Part shown: piece after piece, positions 11,981 to 25,417 of the stretch
Numbering within the stretch: position 1 is the first letter of the stretch
How the letters are laid out: every line of letters begins with the position of its first letter
DNA from: Uloborus plumipes
Taxonomy: Eukaryota > Arthropoda > Arachnida > Araneae > Uloboridae
Length of the DNA stretch: 64,000 nt
Direction: 5' to 3'
Assembly (NCBI GenBank): GCA_038373865.1
Contig: JAXGGA010000494.1
Span: forward strand, 1-64,000
Notes under the pieces: model-generated
Told to the model about the DNA's origin: nothing
The model's database searches: none
What the model saw: the letters and a program-made list of their open reading frames with translations, nothing else
Made by a program: the position numbers and the translations under genes

Positions 11981-12498
11981 CTTGAGAAGTTAACATTTGG
12001 AATTTACTTATTCAATTACAATCTTGGTTAGAAATAAGTGTAGCTTAAGGAACAATCATTAGTATGGTTTTCGGAAGCTAGAGCATCTTGTCATTTTATT
12101 AAAAAAGTGAAATGTAACAAGATAATAAGATCTAAATTTTTATTTATATTTGAAACAAATAAAAAATGTATTTCTAAATTTGTGTGGTTTACTTATTGAT
12201 AAATAGTGATGATCTTACTGAAAATCATGTTTTCTTTACCTGTTAATCATTGGTCCAAGGTACACCATCCCAAGACCCAAGGTACACCACCAGTGATGTA
12301 CCTCGGTACTAAATACTTTGTTCTGTTTTTTACAAAAAATCTAATTGAAATAAGTTTAATAAATTTTTAAGGTAATTATATGTTGTGTGAAAAATCATAA
12401 AGTTTCAACTAAAGGTGTTTTTATTTAGCCATGGCAAATATTTATGAAATTAAAAATTGAAAAGTGAAAATAAGTCCGAGGTACCCCACCTTTCCCTA

Positions 12499-15400
12499 TA
12501 TATACCACTTCGTAAATAACTAAAATATTCATCATCTTCTATCTTCTGTAAATCTGAAACGAGATTTCAGCACGCAATATATTAACATATCTAACCAACA
12601 TGTATTAACATACCTAATCATTAACATATGTAACCAACTATTTAGCTACCAAATTGTACGTTTAATGACCAGTTATTGGTTTTTAAAAATTCTATAAAAA
12701 TATTCTTGCATATTTTGATGGAAGAAGTGAAATTTTACCGCATATGTTAAACTATAACACTATTCATGTTTCATTATAAATTTATAAATGTGTTGAAAAT
12801 ACTTATAAGAGATGACCCACCTCTGCAAGCTGCGAAACAAAAACTGATTCCAAACCAATTTTTTGAATTTTTTTTTTTAAATAAAGTTAGTTGGATTTAT
12901 GCCCTGAATTTTCATGAAGATAAAAAATATTAGATGAAATAAGTTTTAAAAAGCAAAACATAATGCTCACATACGTTCAAAATAATGTCATTTTTTTTTA
13001 ATTTCTTCACAAAACAGCGTTTAATAGTAATACGCCCTTCATACATTTATATTATATACAAATAGTGAGGAATATGTCATATTTATTTAGTTAGTTTGTT
13101 ACACCCTCAACTCTTCTTAAATATCAGCTTATAATTACGTTATCCATATCGATAGTCAGAATACTGATATAATAATGCTAATAATACAACTGACTTGTTA
13201 CTCTTATTATGGTTATGTTTTTTAAATTATAACCTTTTTAAGTTATAACTATAACTTATTTTCTTTTTCTACTGCAGGGGATATCATAAATATCAAAACA
13301 CAAGGATTCTGTTTCTGACCCCCTCCCTTCCTAAGAAACGTCTACCACTTATTAAAAATTAGTAGAATCAAACTTAATTTTCTTACATTTCATAAACATT
13401 ACGAGTATCTCTGAAAACGCCACTTACGAGTCTATTAAATACGTGAAACTTCTAAACTAAAAGGGTGCATACTCCGCATATTACGATTACAAATGTTGTA
13501 GGTCTTCAAAGTGACTATTTGTTCAAATGGTTGCATGTGAACCATGAAACAAAAATGAATAATTTTGTGAATTATATGTGCTTTTGAACTTTTAAAAACT
13601 TGGAAAAAAATTGATAAAAAAATCATTTAAAACAGAAAAATTAGTCTTGAAGGAAAACAAGATGTAGTAGAGAGCACTCGATAATCCGGCCAAATTCTGA
13701 AGACGGAAAAATTACGCCAAAAAGAAAAAAAAAAAATGTTACTCGCCCTAATAACCCCACAGTTTACAAACTCCTCCGCTTCTTCGTTCAAAATGGCCGA
13801 ATATTTTCGCCCCTTAACTGAACTAGAACTGGAAGAATTTTTTCCATACAGAAAATTTAAAAGAAGTTATTATCGTACTAAAGAAGTAGTGTTCCTGAAA
13901 AAATGAATTCATATTTATAATAAGAGCAATAATATATAATTTGGTAAAATCTGCCTCTAATATTTTCTACTTCGAACGAATATTCATTCGAACAAACTTG
14001 ATACGAACATTTTGCGAAACCTTATTCGTCTAGCTAAGCAGCTTAAAAGCCGTGGTTTTGCCGAGCCTTTGTTCAATAAATAAAACTTCTAAAGTTTTAA
14101 TTCATTTTTGTATAGTAATAAAAATTTTTCAGTAGTTCCAAAGTACAAAATGTAAACAGATTACACCAAACGAAATATTATTACTGTTTTAATAAACATG
14201 AACATGTGTTCGGAAGTTTTACCCGAAATTTTTTGATAGATCTTTCCTTCGCCTCACTATTCAAAATTTTAAGCCTTGATTATGTGCCAATTGTAGAAAT
14301 AGTTTTAAAATTATTTAGAAGCTTTATATGTCTTGCATTCAAAGTGATTTTAGCTTTATCATATGTTCATTTTTGCTAAATTTTAGAGTACTATTTTTGG
14401 CACCTATTAAGGCTCTTTCGCAAAAAAATTCAATAGAACCAACATACTAAACATGAAGAAAAATCTTTCAGTTACTTCTTTAGCATAGTAATGACTTCTT
14501 TTGCTTTCGCTGTGGAAAAAGTTCTTTATCCAAACCACATAAATATTGTGCAAAACTACCAAAAAGATAAATAGAAATTTGACCATCACCAAGTAGATAT
14601 AAATAAAAATATAACGAATGTTAGACATATGAATGTTTGTTCGAGAAACTTTCGCTGCCAGAGGCATATTCCTTGTCTTCCTACTCATAAACTTCGGAAA
14701 GTTTCTTTGCTAGGAAGAGGAGAGAAATGAAAATAGATTCCGGAATTCGAATCCAACCCCAACGAAATAGATGCCCATTGGCCAGCCAGAGATGGTGGAA
14801 GCTGTCTGCAATGACGTCTCCTTCACGTTAAAAAATACGAAGAAAGACAAAATTTCAGAAGAATGCCATTTCACAGAATGAATTTCTTCCCGCCAGCAAT
14901 CCTATTTCATCTTGTCTCGGAAAGTTCGATTTTTTCTTCTTTTTTTGCTCCGTTTTATTTCCTCATATAATTTCAAAACTTTGATAATAGCTCAAGTAAT
15001 CTTTATTTTTTTAAACCGAAAAAAGAGTAATTTTTCTACGATGTGTCTGCAGGACTATAAATAATTAAAATGTAGTAAACGTCAAATGTATAGTTACGGT
15101 TTTCAATAAAGATCTAGTTTATAACAGGGTAAGTACGTCATTTTTGGAGCAAAAATCATCTGTGTAATCAAAAACCAATGAAATATAACAGAAAACTTAC
15201 AAAATCAGTACAATGAATTACACTTAGAAGTGACGCCGAAGTAATGTAGGGCTCAACTATTACCTTAATGTTGTTTATTTAAGGCAGCAGAAAAAAAGCC
15301 GTTTTTTTTTTTTTTTTTTTTTAATTATGGTGGTAATCGCTAGGGATGTCAAATTTCAACAAATTTCGCGACGACAATGTTTTTTTCTGTAAAAAATGTT

Positions 15401-15921
15401 TTTAATGTAAAGATTTTTTTTTTAATTTCGCGAGGAAAAAGTGGATTTTTATCCCAATTTGGAATCGCAAAATGAAAACTGTAGCATTTCAGTGGAATGC
15501 TAATTTTTGAGCGATTTTGTGTCAGTAATTTTAGATTATGACTTGGAAAGAATGTAATAAAAAAATAAAGTAAAATTTTAGTTCAAAATTGATTGAACTT
15601 CATAACTTTAAAGCAACATTTTATGTTTTTCTTGGTATAAATTTCACTAATTCAGAAGAAAATGTAATAAAGTAAATTTTCGCACATTTAATTTTGGTAA
15701 ATTATGAAATGTTTGTTTTTTAATCAAGTCTTTTTAAAGTTTATCAAATGCATGCAGTGGGATGTAAATCCCACACTTAATAATACTTAAATATTTCGAT
15801 ATTACTATTATTACACTTCACTATCACCATTTGATAAAATTATTAAAAACTTATTTTTGAAACGTGCCCGTGAAAAAACTTCAGCAAGTCTACTAATTGT
15901 TACAACTGACAAAATTATAAA
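12499..15921. other. Long AT-rich stretch without recognised genes
   Basis: Contains a T-run at about 15302-15322. The sequence around 13676-13700 (CACTCGATAATCCGG) resembles one end of a pogo-like element, but no partner was found. The open frames at 13435-13626 and 14407-14688 match no family known to me. Confidence 0.35.
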
Positions 15922-15923
15922 TA

Positions 15924-16483
15924 CAGCAAACTCTCACTTATACGCCGCCCCAAGGGTCCAACAGAAAAAGGCGCATAAGTGAAAGAGACGTATAAGTGAA
16001 CAAGCCTATTTAGTGGACTAAAATGCATCATAGTTTCTAATGTGAGAATGAATAAGAATATTTCTTTTGGGAACGAGACATATTACCATGGTTTGGCAAT
16101 TACTGTAACGTAACTACAATGATAAAGAGAAAACAAAAAATGTAGCATACCTAATTACAAACTGTTCCCTTTAAAACGATCCAGAATAAGTAATTGTCCC
16201 TCTCCAAACTCTTGTTCATGCGGAAAAATGCCTTCCATGAGCAATAAAGGCGAAATATTAAAGAGGAAAGTGACGAAAAATGCTAATTTTTTAAGGAAAA
16301 TAAATTAAATTTTTTACATTTTGGGGAAAATTCGGCGTATAAGTGAAATATTTATCTTTAGAGCGACGCATAAATGAATGATACTATCATTATTTTGCTA
16401 TGGAATGTGCTGGGACCATTTAAAATCGTCGTAGAAGTGAAAAAAGCGCATAATTGAGGCGACGTATAAGTGAGAGTTCAGTG
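15924..16483 (+). mobile_element. Family X Tigger-like MITE, copy 3
   Basis: A 560 bp copy flanked by TA (15922-15923, 16484-16485). The first repeat reads CAGCAAACTCTCACTTATAC, and the right end has CAGTG where CACTG is expected, so both termini carry small changes. The internal GCGCATAAGTGA and ACGTATAAGTGA motifs are retained. Confidence 0.86.
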
Positions 16484-16485
16484 TA

Positions 16486-18715
16486 TAAGGTTAGTGGATA
16501 AAAGTAGCAAGTGCGACTTGGGATACGGAGCATCCAAAAAAAAAAACCTCTGCATGTAAATACATTTCTGAATGCATTGTTTTGAGCTAGAATTTTCTCA
16601 ATTTTTAATTTTTTCGGCGTAGAATGAAGTAACTTAATTTAAAAAAATTCCCTCATTTTTGTCCTGTCTTGAAATTTTAACAAAAAATGTATGTAAGCGT
16701 TATTATATCTACATATTATCTAACTACAAAAAGATACTGTGATGAAACCGGTACACGTACGTACTTTCTCAAATGATGACGATTTCAATCTTGATAGAAA
16801 CGCATTAAGTTTTTTTTACAATACAGCGGGTAACAATTTCTAAACATCTAGCAATTAAGCAAATATTAATAATCAATGTCAGTAAACCACTTGTAAAAAT
16901 CAAAAATACGTGAAGACTCAGTTAAAAATCACAGAGCTATAGCAAATTCAAAGTAAACAATAATGAGTCTGCAGGAAAACTAACTTCTAATCAGTGACCA
17001 TGCGGTTATTTATACCCATCAAAGATACATCTAAAGTTTCCAGCAAAATCTAGCAGATTCCCATTCAAGAATTTTCTTAATTCATTCATAACGCAACAAG
17101 GGACTGTATACAATGTGTAAAAGATACAAAGGGGATGTCCATTCATTATAAGAAACTATTTACAGGTTAGGCTCAAAATGCTCGCTCAGCTCGGCTACAC
17201 CAAGCGATTTCTCACCAAAAAACATGCTTAACACGAAACTTAACATACAGGTAAAGTTACATCGATCATTCTAAATATAAACTAATAGAATAAACACCAA
17301 ATTAAGATATAAATGTAGACAAAAGAATATAAATATGACAATTATTTAAAAAATTTGTAACAATATATTTTGAATTTTTTTCAATTGCGAATTAATTTAC
17401 TTGCTGTTAAAATATAATTGGTCCCACCATTTTAGTTAGCAACATTGTTTTCAAGATTGTTATGAAGAATTAAACCAAACCCAATTATGAGGATGAAATT
17501 TAACGAGTGAAAAATAAATTATGTCTCAGATAATTTCAAAAAAAAAAAAATCCTTTAGTAAGATTTAGATGACGCAATTGAGTAAGAAACTCTCGTGGCT
17601 CGACATAGTTCATGCAAGTTCTGTTAAAGACGCAAATGTTCAATATTCAAGCTTGGAGCTAAACGATTAATGGAAGTTGGATTGTGCTCATGACACTTCC
17701 TATACTGGATATGGTGCTCGACATTTCACGAATATTCAAGACCCAAATGGAAATGAATGTGACAGTATAAATGGCTGTTTCATTAGTTATTAATATTGTT
17801 ATAAATACATCATTTTCACGTTTCTAGAGTCGCCGCGACATTTATATTATAAATTACAATTGAATTGTTATTTGTTTTACAGTAATTTAGTTTTACAGTA
17901 TAAGGGAATGCGAAAACTCTGATTGCGTTTATTCAAATTTTATAAAAGTGAGTAAAATACAGTGATGAAATTATAACTTTCAAAGTGTATGATAATTTTG
18001 GTTTTGAAACAGGTTAAGATATTATATGACATCATCTGTTTCAAAAAAAGAACAAAACATAACTTCTAAGCCCTTGCAGGTTGTAGACACTTATTATGAT
18101 GATTCTATAATTATATTTTGTGTAAAACTGCATGATTTAAATTATTTACTTATATGTATGGGAGCACTTGTTTTAAACTAGCTTGCCAAAGCCTAGTTTT
18201 CATGGCAACAACTATTTGCTCTCTAACGTCAATAAAAAAATATATTAGCACATTCTTAGTCCTCTACATTTCAATAATTAGCTTGGTGCAATTTTAGTAC
18301 AATGAGGGTGAAATAACGATTTTAACATACCAAGAGATTAATATTTCTTAAATGTACTAACTCAAAAGCTGTTTCATAAACAGACTTATTTTTCGCGTAA
18401 AACACACAAAGCCAACTTTTGTTCATTTATTTTTTTTTCAGTGAAACAAAAATTAAGAATATACTGTTAAGAAAAGTACTTTTTCAACAAGTGCTGTAAG
18501 ACCAACAGTGAAACCACTTTTGTTTTCGCCCTACTTTTACTGGTACTTCACAAAACAGTATCAATCTTTGATCCGTTCTCTTATTAGTTCCCAGTTTCGG
18601 TCGATTTTATGCATTATTCAAGCTGTTTTCATGAGAATTTTCAACCAGTGTTCATTGGGAAGCACGCGTATTTCGTAGCGAACTGAAATGTGTCAGGGGT
18701 TATGCGAAACTGATA
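16486..18715. other. AT-rich non-coding stretch
   Basis: No coding motif, RNA gene or paired terminal repeat recognised. Confidence 0.35.
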
Positions 18716-18717
18716 TA

Positions 18718-18961
18718 GTGCCATTCCACAAGAACTTGTCCTGAACGTGATGCTAATGTATTTCATGGAAAAGTATTGATTTTAAAGGGTAATGAACAAA
18801 TCATGTAGGTTCAAAACACAAGGTATCACAAAACGGTACGAGACTTCTTGGGTAAAAAACTGTCCTTTACCCTTAGAAATTACTACATTTTAATGTGATG
18901 ATTAAATGTGACATGAGCGTCACATGCGGGACAAGATGGCCGCTTTTTTGTGGAATGGCCC
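18718..18961. mobile_element. Small TA-flanked MITE
   Basis: A 244 bp segment flanked by TA (18716-18717, 18962-18963). The ends are GTGCCATTCCACAA and, reverse complemented, GGGCCATTCCACAA. The inverted similarity continues more loosely: CTTGTCCTGAACGTGATG on the left versus CTTGTCCCGCATGTGACG on the right. No coding capacity. A Tc1/mariner-type origin is inferred only from the TA duplication. Confidence 0.6.
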
Positions 18962-18963
18962 TA

Positions 18964-21900
18964 TGGAAGTCGCTTTTTTTGTTGCAATAAAAACTGATGT
19001 TTTGAACAGTAAATATGTGTGTAACAAATCAATCTGCTTTAACGTATATTCATTTTTTCTCAAAAACTAAATTTATTCGTACATTACACTAATGAAAGGA
19101 AAAATATAGTGCATACTATTTCAGTCGGTTTTTTTTTACTTTATAAAGCTGTTCCTTACAAACTTCAATTTTTATTTAAAGAAGTTTTTTAAATTGCTGT
19201 AACAAAATTATTTACTACTCATGGAATCCATGCTTAAAAGGTTAAGGGAAAATATTAATGAGCTGTTGTTAAACTTCTTTTAACTATTCTGCAAATCCGA
19301 TTTTTAGCACAACGGCTTTCCGTTTCACCCTATGTGAAAACAAAACACATATTACCAAATCAAACCAAATCTCAGCAGTAAAAAAACATTTTTTTTTTTT
19401 TCAAAAAATTATGTTTCGGCATTTTCTCGAATTTTATAAGCAATGCATCAGCCGTAACATGTGGCCCAACTTTATTTGAAATTTTTTGTGTACATAAAGA
19501 ATTTACTATGCATCCCAGATCTCGGATATTAAACTAGACTCATTGTTAAAGTTTTTGCAGATTTCGGAAAACTACATATTTAATTTATTCTTCATTTGTT
19601 CTCCTTGTATAAACAATGTTTAGTTTTCGAAAAAACTGGTAAAATCGCTTAAACTACTTTAACCGTGAATTATTTTATTTCAAAGAAAAAAAGATGAAAT
19701 AAAAACCAGAAGAAAAAACAATGATTTGTAATTGAAAGGGAAACATTTCCATCGTAACTAAAGAGCGAAATCGAGCGCCGGTGAAGAAATAATTTGCATA
19801 AGAAGCGGATGTTGCGTTTAAAAGATATTTTCCAACAATAAAACTTCCTCTTCCTACTTTGCATAAAGTGAAAGCGAGCGGTAATGAGAAATATGAAACG
19901 CCTGTCATGTGCGAATATGCATTCTTTGGAATCATTTTTTATGCGCCATCTTTTTCCTGTTCAAGTCGGGGGAAATCGTTCTTTCCTCCCGTCCTGCAAA
20001 GTTTCAGGTACCCGTTTTATTATTTTAAAGGCTATTCTGATGCAAATGGCCTTGTTTCTTTCTTGGTAGCATTTGGTGACTTTATTTTTTCCCCCTCGCG
20101 AAATATTTTTTTAAGGAAAAAATGGCTAGATAATCATGCAATTTAAATTTATTATTGGAGAAATAAATCATCGCCTAAGATTTAATTCTTTGAAAGTTTC
20201 TCTTAGTGTGAGTGAAGTTCCTTCCAGTTCAATAGTTTTTCTTCAAGTTAGACTATATCTGTAAAAAACTATGGAATTGATATGTGAATAATTTTAAGCG
20301 TAATAATTTATACCACTGATATATACAGAGTATAATTTCATTGAAAAATCGGGAATATAAAACTAACTTTTCTTTCTACATCAGATTGAAATAATTTGTC
20401 ACCTAGTTTTTGCATAGCATAGATGTTTTAGGATATTACTCGGAAAAAAATTCGGAAAATATTGTACAACTACGTCATCGCTCAATACGTCTTAAGCTCT
20501 GGCGGGGATGAAAGAATAATGCCATGTAATAGTAATGGATTTTAAGCATCATAGAAGAAATCCATAATATATTTCTCTGCCTGAGCAAAAAGTGAGAATA
20601 AAATATGTCTCAATGATTGCTTTTGCACCAGTACAATTAGTCTTTATGTGGGAGGAGAGATTCGTAATAATCCTTACAGTAATTTTTATTAACATTCCAA
20701 GATTAGAAACATTACTGAATTCTGGGTGTAATGTGGCTGCGGTAAAAATATGCTTAACCTTAGATGGTCTCACTTATGTTAGATTAAAAGAAGAAAAACT
20801 CTTAGACTGTCACAACAGCAATAAAAGTTATCTACAAATAAAACCGGTTAATCTAAACCCTATTTTAAGAAACAGAATCACTTAATCATCAGTACGTTAG
20901 AAGTCAACTTATCTGAGACAGACTATATTGCGGATTCTGGAGGGTTAATCCTCCAAGCCCCACCTACCCACTGTTTCCCAAATTGCATTTATTATTTCTA
21001 CAAAAATCTTCTACACATGACCTCGTTTCTTTTTCATTTTTTTTATTCTGTTATATTTTAATATGCTCGCAACTTATTTTCTATATCACGTATATTTTCA
21101 GAAACTGGGTATAAAAATAATATCTGGTGGCATAAACAAAAAGTGTTTACTACTCGTACAATGCCCTCTTAAACAAAATCATTAATGATTATTGGAAAAC
21201 TTTTGTAGCAGTTTTCATGAGAACATTATGGCTCAACTGAATAACTGCAGTTGTTTCCCTGTGTCCATGTCCAACCATTAATTTCTAAAATTATTACTTT
21301 ACGTAAGGGAATTCATTTGTGCGAAAAATTTGACGTTGTGCTGCCACTCACGTTATTATGAGATTTCTGTTATCAAAAAACTATGTGCCTAGTTTTTTTG
21401 TAAGTTCAGTATCAGCAGTGCAGTAATATGCATAAATGAAGGTAACCTTAAATGCTAATCACATCAAAAGCTTCAACATACTAATTTCGGCACCAGATCT
21501 CCCGCAAGCCCGGGAAACTAAACAGAATACATTTGCGACCAGTTTTTATTTATTTATTTTGAAGTTCGAAAATTTTTCAGAAAAATCGTTTTACACTGAT
21601 TTAAAATATGAACTCGGAGAAAAAATGTATTTAGGGGGCAAATTATTAAACTGCTTTTTACATTTTTCAACTTTTAACGGTCTTTGGAGATAACAAAAAA
21701 ATATTTCTTATTTTTTTACTAACTGGATTTTGATTTCTATTAGCACGTCATTGTTAGTTGTTTTGATACGTTCTAGCAAAATATATATATATTTTTTAAA
21801 ACTTTTTAGAAAGCATCATACATATAGTCAAAAAAATCATATTTTGTATTTGCTCTGTTTTAAGCAGTACTTACACATTTCGTTTGGTATATAATTGGAA

Positions 21901-22530
21901 CCTACCCCCCTGATAAAGTACCTACTGCTTCTAATTCTCTTTGGCATTCTTGTTATAAAAGCCAGGACTCTTACTGACAATCTTGCGTTCCCTGTACTTC
22001 TACTTATATTATCTACTACCGGAAGGAAATTACTCTAGAGAAGTTTATGCACATATCATAAATTCAATCATTTATGCTGCAAGGCTGTCAAATTTTCTTA
22101 AAAATTGATCCATAAATCTGGAACTACTTTTATGGTGCTATGCGGATGAGCATAAATCGTTCCTCCCATTTCGATCATGTCTAAAATTTCAATTTACGAA
22201 GATGAAACATCAAAGATTCAAATTTAAAAAAAAAAGCATTTTTTATGAACGGTTAGCTACTTAAATCCGTAAGTTTAATCCAAATCCTAAATGTTTATTC
22301 CGAATAAATCCGTATGGAATTAACGCTTCATACAGGGCAGCATTGATATTAAAGAGCAAACAGAGAGTTGAATTCTTGAAGAAAAATCCTTAGAATAAAA
22401 AGAAACACTTTAAAAGAACACACGTAAAAACAATTCAAAACTTGTGGTGCATTTTTTTTTCGTGATAAATTAACTTCTATATTTTTCTCCTTCCCAATTA
22501 ATTTAAAGTTTTTATTTGATGTAATAAAGA
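18964..22530. other. AT-rich non-coding stretch, several chance frames
   Basis: The slightly less AT-rich interval at 19860-20110 has open frames in two forward frames at once (19859-20146, 19884-20069), and other frames lie at 20592-20885 and 21436-21693. None shows a domain, signal peptide or splice context I can defend. A small hairpin GGAGG(GTTAAT)CCTCC lies near 20939. Confidence 0.35.
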
Positions 22531-22532
22531 CT

Positions 22533-23524
22533 TCTCTGCTAATACTAAAGCTGAAGGTGATTCTGTCTTTCTTTCCTTCTTTCCTTCCGTCTGTCTGCCT
22601 GTTACTCGCGTAGCGCCAAAACCGTTCCGTCGATTTTCATAAAATTTGGCACAAAATTAGTTTGTAGCGTGAGGATGTGCTGTGCACTTCAAAGGGTTTT
22701 TTTTCAAAAATTCTGTTTTGTTCTTTTTCTATTCTAATTCTTAGCTCATTTTTCATACAAAGTCGATAAAATGGAGAAGAAATATTTCATAAACAAGTTT
22801 CAAGTCTTATGTTATTCGAAAGCTTGAAATTTTCTGTTAAAATGAATGTCAGTTCATAAGCTCTAGGAGCATTAGAAGAGCAGTAATAATTTTTTATAGA
22901 ATCCCAGAATTCAAGGCTTGCCTTCAACAAGCCAAACGATTGTGATTAAGCTCGAGAATAAAACTTGAAAATAAAGATGAAATGAATTATTTTATAAACG
23001 GAAATTAGCGTTTCATGTTGTTACCATGGTTATGTTTTTACATCATTAATTTGTTTCGTTCTTTTTCCTTTAATTTTTTAAAATATATATTTGTTTTCTG
23101 TAGCAATCCAAACTCCAAGCCTTCTTAAAATGAGTTAAATAAAATATTTTTAAAGTTTTAAAAAATCTTTTGCTTTTATTTTCTCAGTTTTTAAGGAATT
23201 GAAACTCGGTAAATTATAAAAATATCGTATAAATTGCGGTATTGCAACGTTCTTTCTAAAATGTTTCATTTTGGAAAATGTATTTTGTTGTTTTTAAAGC
23301 TAGGAAAGAAAACTTTCTTCTTTTAAACTTTGGTAAAATTTCTGTTGGTTTCTGTAAGCAACAAAACTTTTTTTTTCTCTCTTTTCGCTTATTTTTATAT
23401 CATACTTTTAAGGAATTACAGCTGAATTATAACTAAATTTGAACATTTTTTCTGCAATAATCGATTTATTATCGAATGACCTTTTAATTTTATACCACAG
23501 GCAAAACTGCGCGGGTACCGCTAG
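22533..23524 (+). mobile_element. Helitron-like element
   Basis: The left end reads TCTCTGCTAATACTAAAGC, a TC-start typical of non-autonomous arthropod Helitrons, followed by a CTTTCTTTCCTTC-rich tract. The right end is GCGCGGGTACCGCTAG followed by T (CTAG at 23521-23524). The short GCGG/CCGC stem just before CTAG is the expected 3' hairpin plus CTRR end. The left boundary is uncertain by a few bases because the usual A|T junction is not clean. No Rep/Helicase coding sequence is present. Confidence 0.55.
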
Positions 23525-23654
23525 TATAAAAATAAAAACAAAATTTTCTTCTGTAACTAAGGAATCGGCTGCTATTTTTAAAAAGCATGACATACCTGTA
23601 CGCAAACGATATTTAAAGAAAGCATTTATTTAATCATAAAGACAATATTACGTA

Positions 23655-24946
23655 CCGTAAAATGGGGTGTATAGGAACAGCGGGGTCAATCGGAACAAAA
23701 CTTCCCAACCGTACAAAGAAATTCTTCATAAATATACTATTGGGTATTTTTCGCCATGAATTTTTTTTTTAGAAAGGTAAGATCATAGGAAGTAGGAAAA
23801 AAATACTTTTGTCAATCTGGCAACGCTACTGGCTTCTAAAGAGGGCTGCACGTTGAATGCTAGAAAACATCACATTTTCATAGACTGCAAAACTTCATAT
23901 GCAAGAACAAACCTTCTTATATTTAAAAACTATGAGTGGTATGTTTCAATTATACATGTATCTGAACAACAAAATACCACATTAGAATTTACATTTTTTA
24001 TAAATTGTGTCATAAAAGTGAAGAATTCTGAAAAATGCCACGGGAAAAAAATTTGCGGGGTGAATCGGAACACTTAGTTCTGTTGTTCCAATTCAAACTT
24101 ATTTGAAGGAAATTGTTTGAAAAATCAAGATTCTAACCCCAATTCTTCTAATCAGGACAGGGACAAGGATTTATTACTGTTTATCCCTTCTCGTGAGCAA
24201 CTAGATCTTAGAATGACAAAAGTTACAGATTTCAAAAGATTTTTTCTCCAGGAGACTTTTTTTTTTACATAAAATAAAAGGGAGAAAGTCACATAGACTT
24301 TATGTAGTAAACGTCCAGCACACAGACTGATGAATAAGCGAAAAAATCTTTCAGGAGAATCCCCGAAACCCAGAAATTTCAAAAAACTAAAGAAAAGGCA
24401 GAGTTCATCCCAGGAGATATGTTATGAAAAAACTTAAGCCAAGTCACAATTGCTAGTTTTAAGGACAAGTACATATTTGTGGACGACATGAGTGACTTCC
24501 ATTCATGTTAAATCTTTGCATTTCAATTCAAAAGCTTTTCTTAAAATTACTTTTCATTTTTCATAAGTTCAAAATTATTTTGAATTTTCACAAATTATAA
24601 ACGTTTACTGGTACTGAAATTATACATTTATTTGACAGTAATTATCTGTTCTTATTCTCCCCCATCAATATTACTCATGTTTGTGAGACCTATTACAGAT
24701 TAAATTGAAAAAAATAAAAATTTTAACAAGTGTTCCGATTGACCCCTATCAGCGGGGTGATTCGGAACACCCATAATTTGCTATATATTTTAATAATAAT
24801 TGCTCAAAATCTTTTGTCTTTGCTTGGAATATCAAAAGTAAAGCAAGACCGAAGTTTTTACCCAAAAAATCAAATTAAAAAAAATCTTTAAACTGCTTTT
24901 TTTACGATCAAAGCTGAAAAGTGTTCCGATTAACCCCATTTTACGG
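23655..24946 (+). mobile_element. TA-flanked DNA transposon remnant with GGGGTNAATCGGAACA motifs
   Basis: A 1292 bp element flanked by TA (23653-23654, 24947-24948). Termini: CCGTAAAATGGGGTGTATAG on the left and, reverse complemented, CCGTAAAATGGGGTTAATCG on the right. The word GGGGTNAATCGGAACA recurs near 23682, 24058, 24755 and in opposite sense near 24730 and 24920. A forward reading near 24345-24510 (KAEFIPGDM, then SFKDKYIFVDDMSDFHSC) looks like the decayed tail of a transposase, but the frame is broken. A pogo/Tigger-type origin is inferred from the TA duplication and motif layout. Confidence 0.72.
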
Positions 24947-25242
24947 TAAGCAAAAAAGTTTTTTTAAATAATGTATACGTAATTAAGATTCTGCTGTGAA
25001 CTTTGACAAGAGCTCTAAAAGATGTACAGTGATAAACTAATCACTGATACATACTAAGGTCGTGCAGTCGCTATAAAGAGATATCTATAGTTCAAATCAC
25101 TAGTAACTGCGCTGAACTAGTCGCTTCAAGATTCATTGTAAAATTTTTACTAACGTTCATTGTAAAAATATTAGAAATAATTCAGATGCTATTTCTTAGA
25201 AAAATATTTTTCAATAAATAAAGTTACACGTGGGCCCCTAAA

Positions 25243-25417
25243 CAGACCTGTCATTCAAGGGGGTGAGGGGGTTCAATTGCCCCCCCCCCCTCTGACTTTG
25301 AGAAATCAATGTATTTACAGATAAGTGGGCGTGGTTTTTGTTGTTTTCTGATGAAATTGCATTGTGTTTTCCCCTTTTGACCCCCCCCCCTTGGAAAAAC
25401 TTGAAATGACAAGTCTG
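25243..25417. mobile_element. Small hAT-like MITE
   Basis: A 175 bp element. Ends are CAGACCTGTCATTCAAG and, reverse complemented, CAGACTTGTCATTTCAAG. The flanks CCCCTAAA and CCCATATA agree at 6 of 8 positions, consistent with a decayed 8 bp target duplication. The CAG start and 8 bp duplication suggest hAT. C-rich and G-rich runs lie inside. Confidence 0.6.

Larger units (their letters stand above)
10735..12496 (+). mobile_element. pogo/Tigger-like DNA transposon remnant
   Basis: A 1762 bp element flanked by TA (10733-10734, 12497-12498). The left end reads GGGGTAAGTGCTGTACCTCG; the right end, reverse complemented, reads GGGAAAGGTGGGGTACCTCG. Copies of the motif GTACCTYGGAC are spread near both ends: near 10748, 10765, 11103 and 11131 on the left, and in the opposite sense near 12256, 12281 and 12476 on the right, with a direct copy near 12297. 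The middle carries a transposase C-terminal remnant on the forward strand (11213-11980). Most of the transposase gene is missing, so the copy is an internally deleted, inactive element. Confidence 0.78.

Noticed and set aside
13676..13700. pogo-like end CACTCGATAATCCGG
   Set aside because: No inverted partner or target duplication found within the following few kb.
14735..14757. Box-B-like GAATTCGAATCC suggesting a tRNA or SINE
   Set aside because: No box A or cloverleaf could be drawn around it.
19859..20146. 95-codon open frame in a slightly GC-richer patch, possible exon
   Set aside because: A second forward frame is open over the same DNA, and no domain, homologous motif or convincing splice sites were seen.
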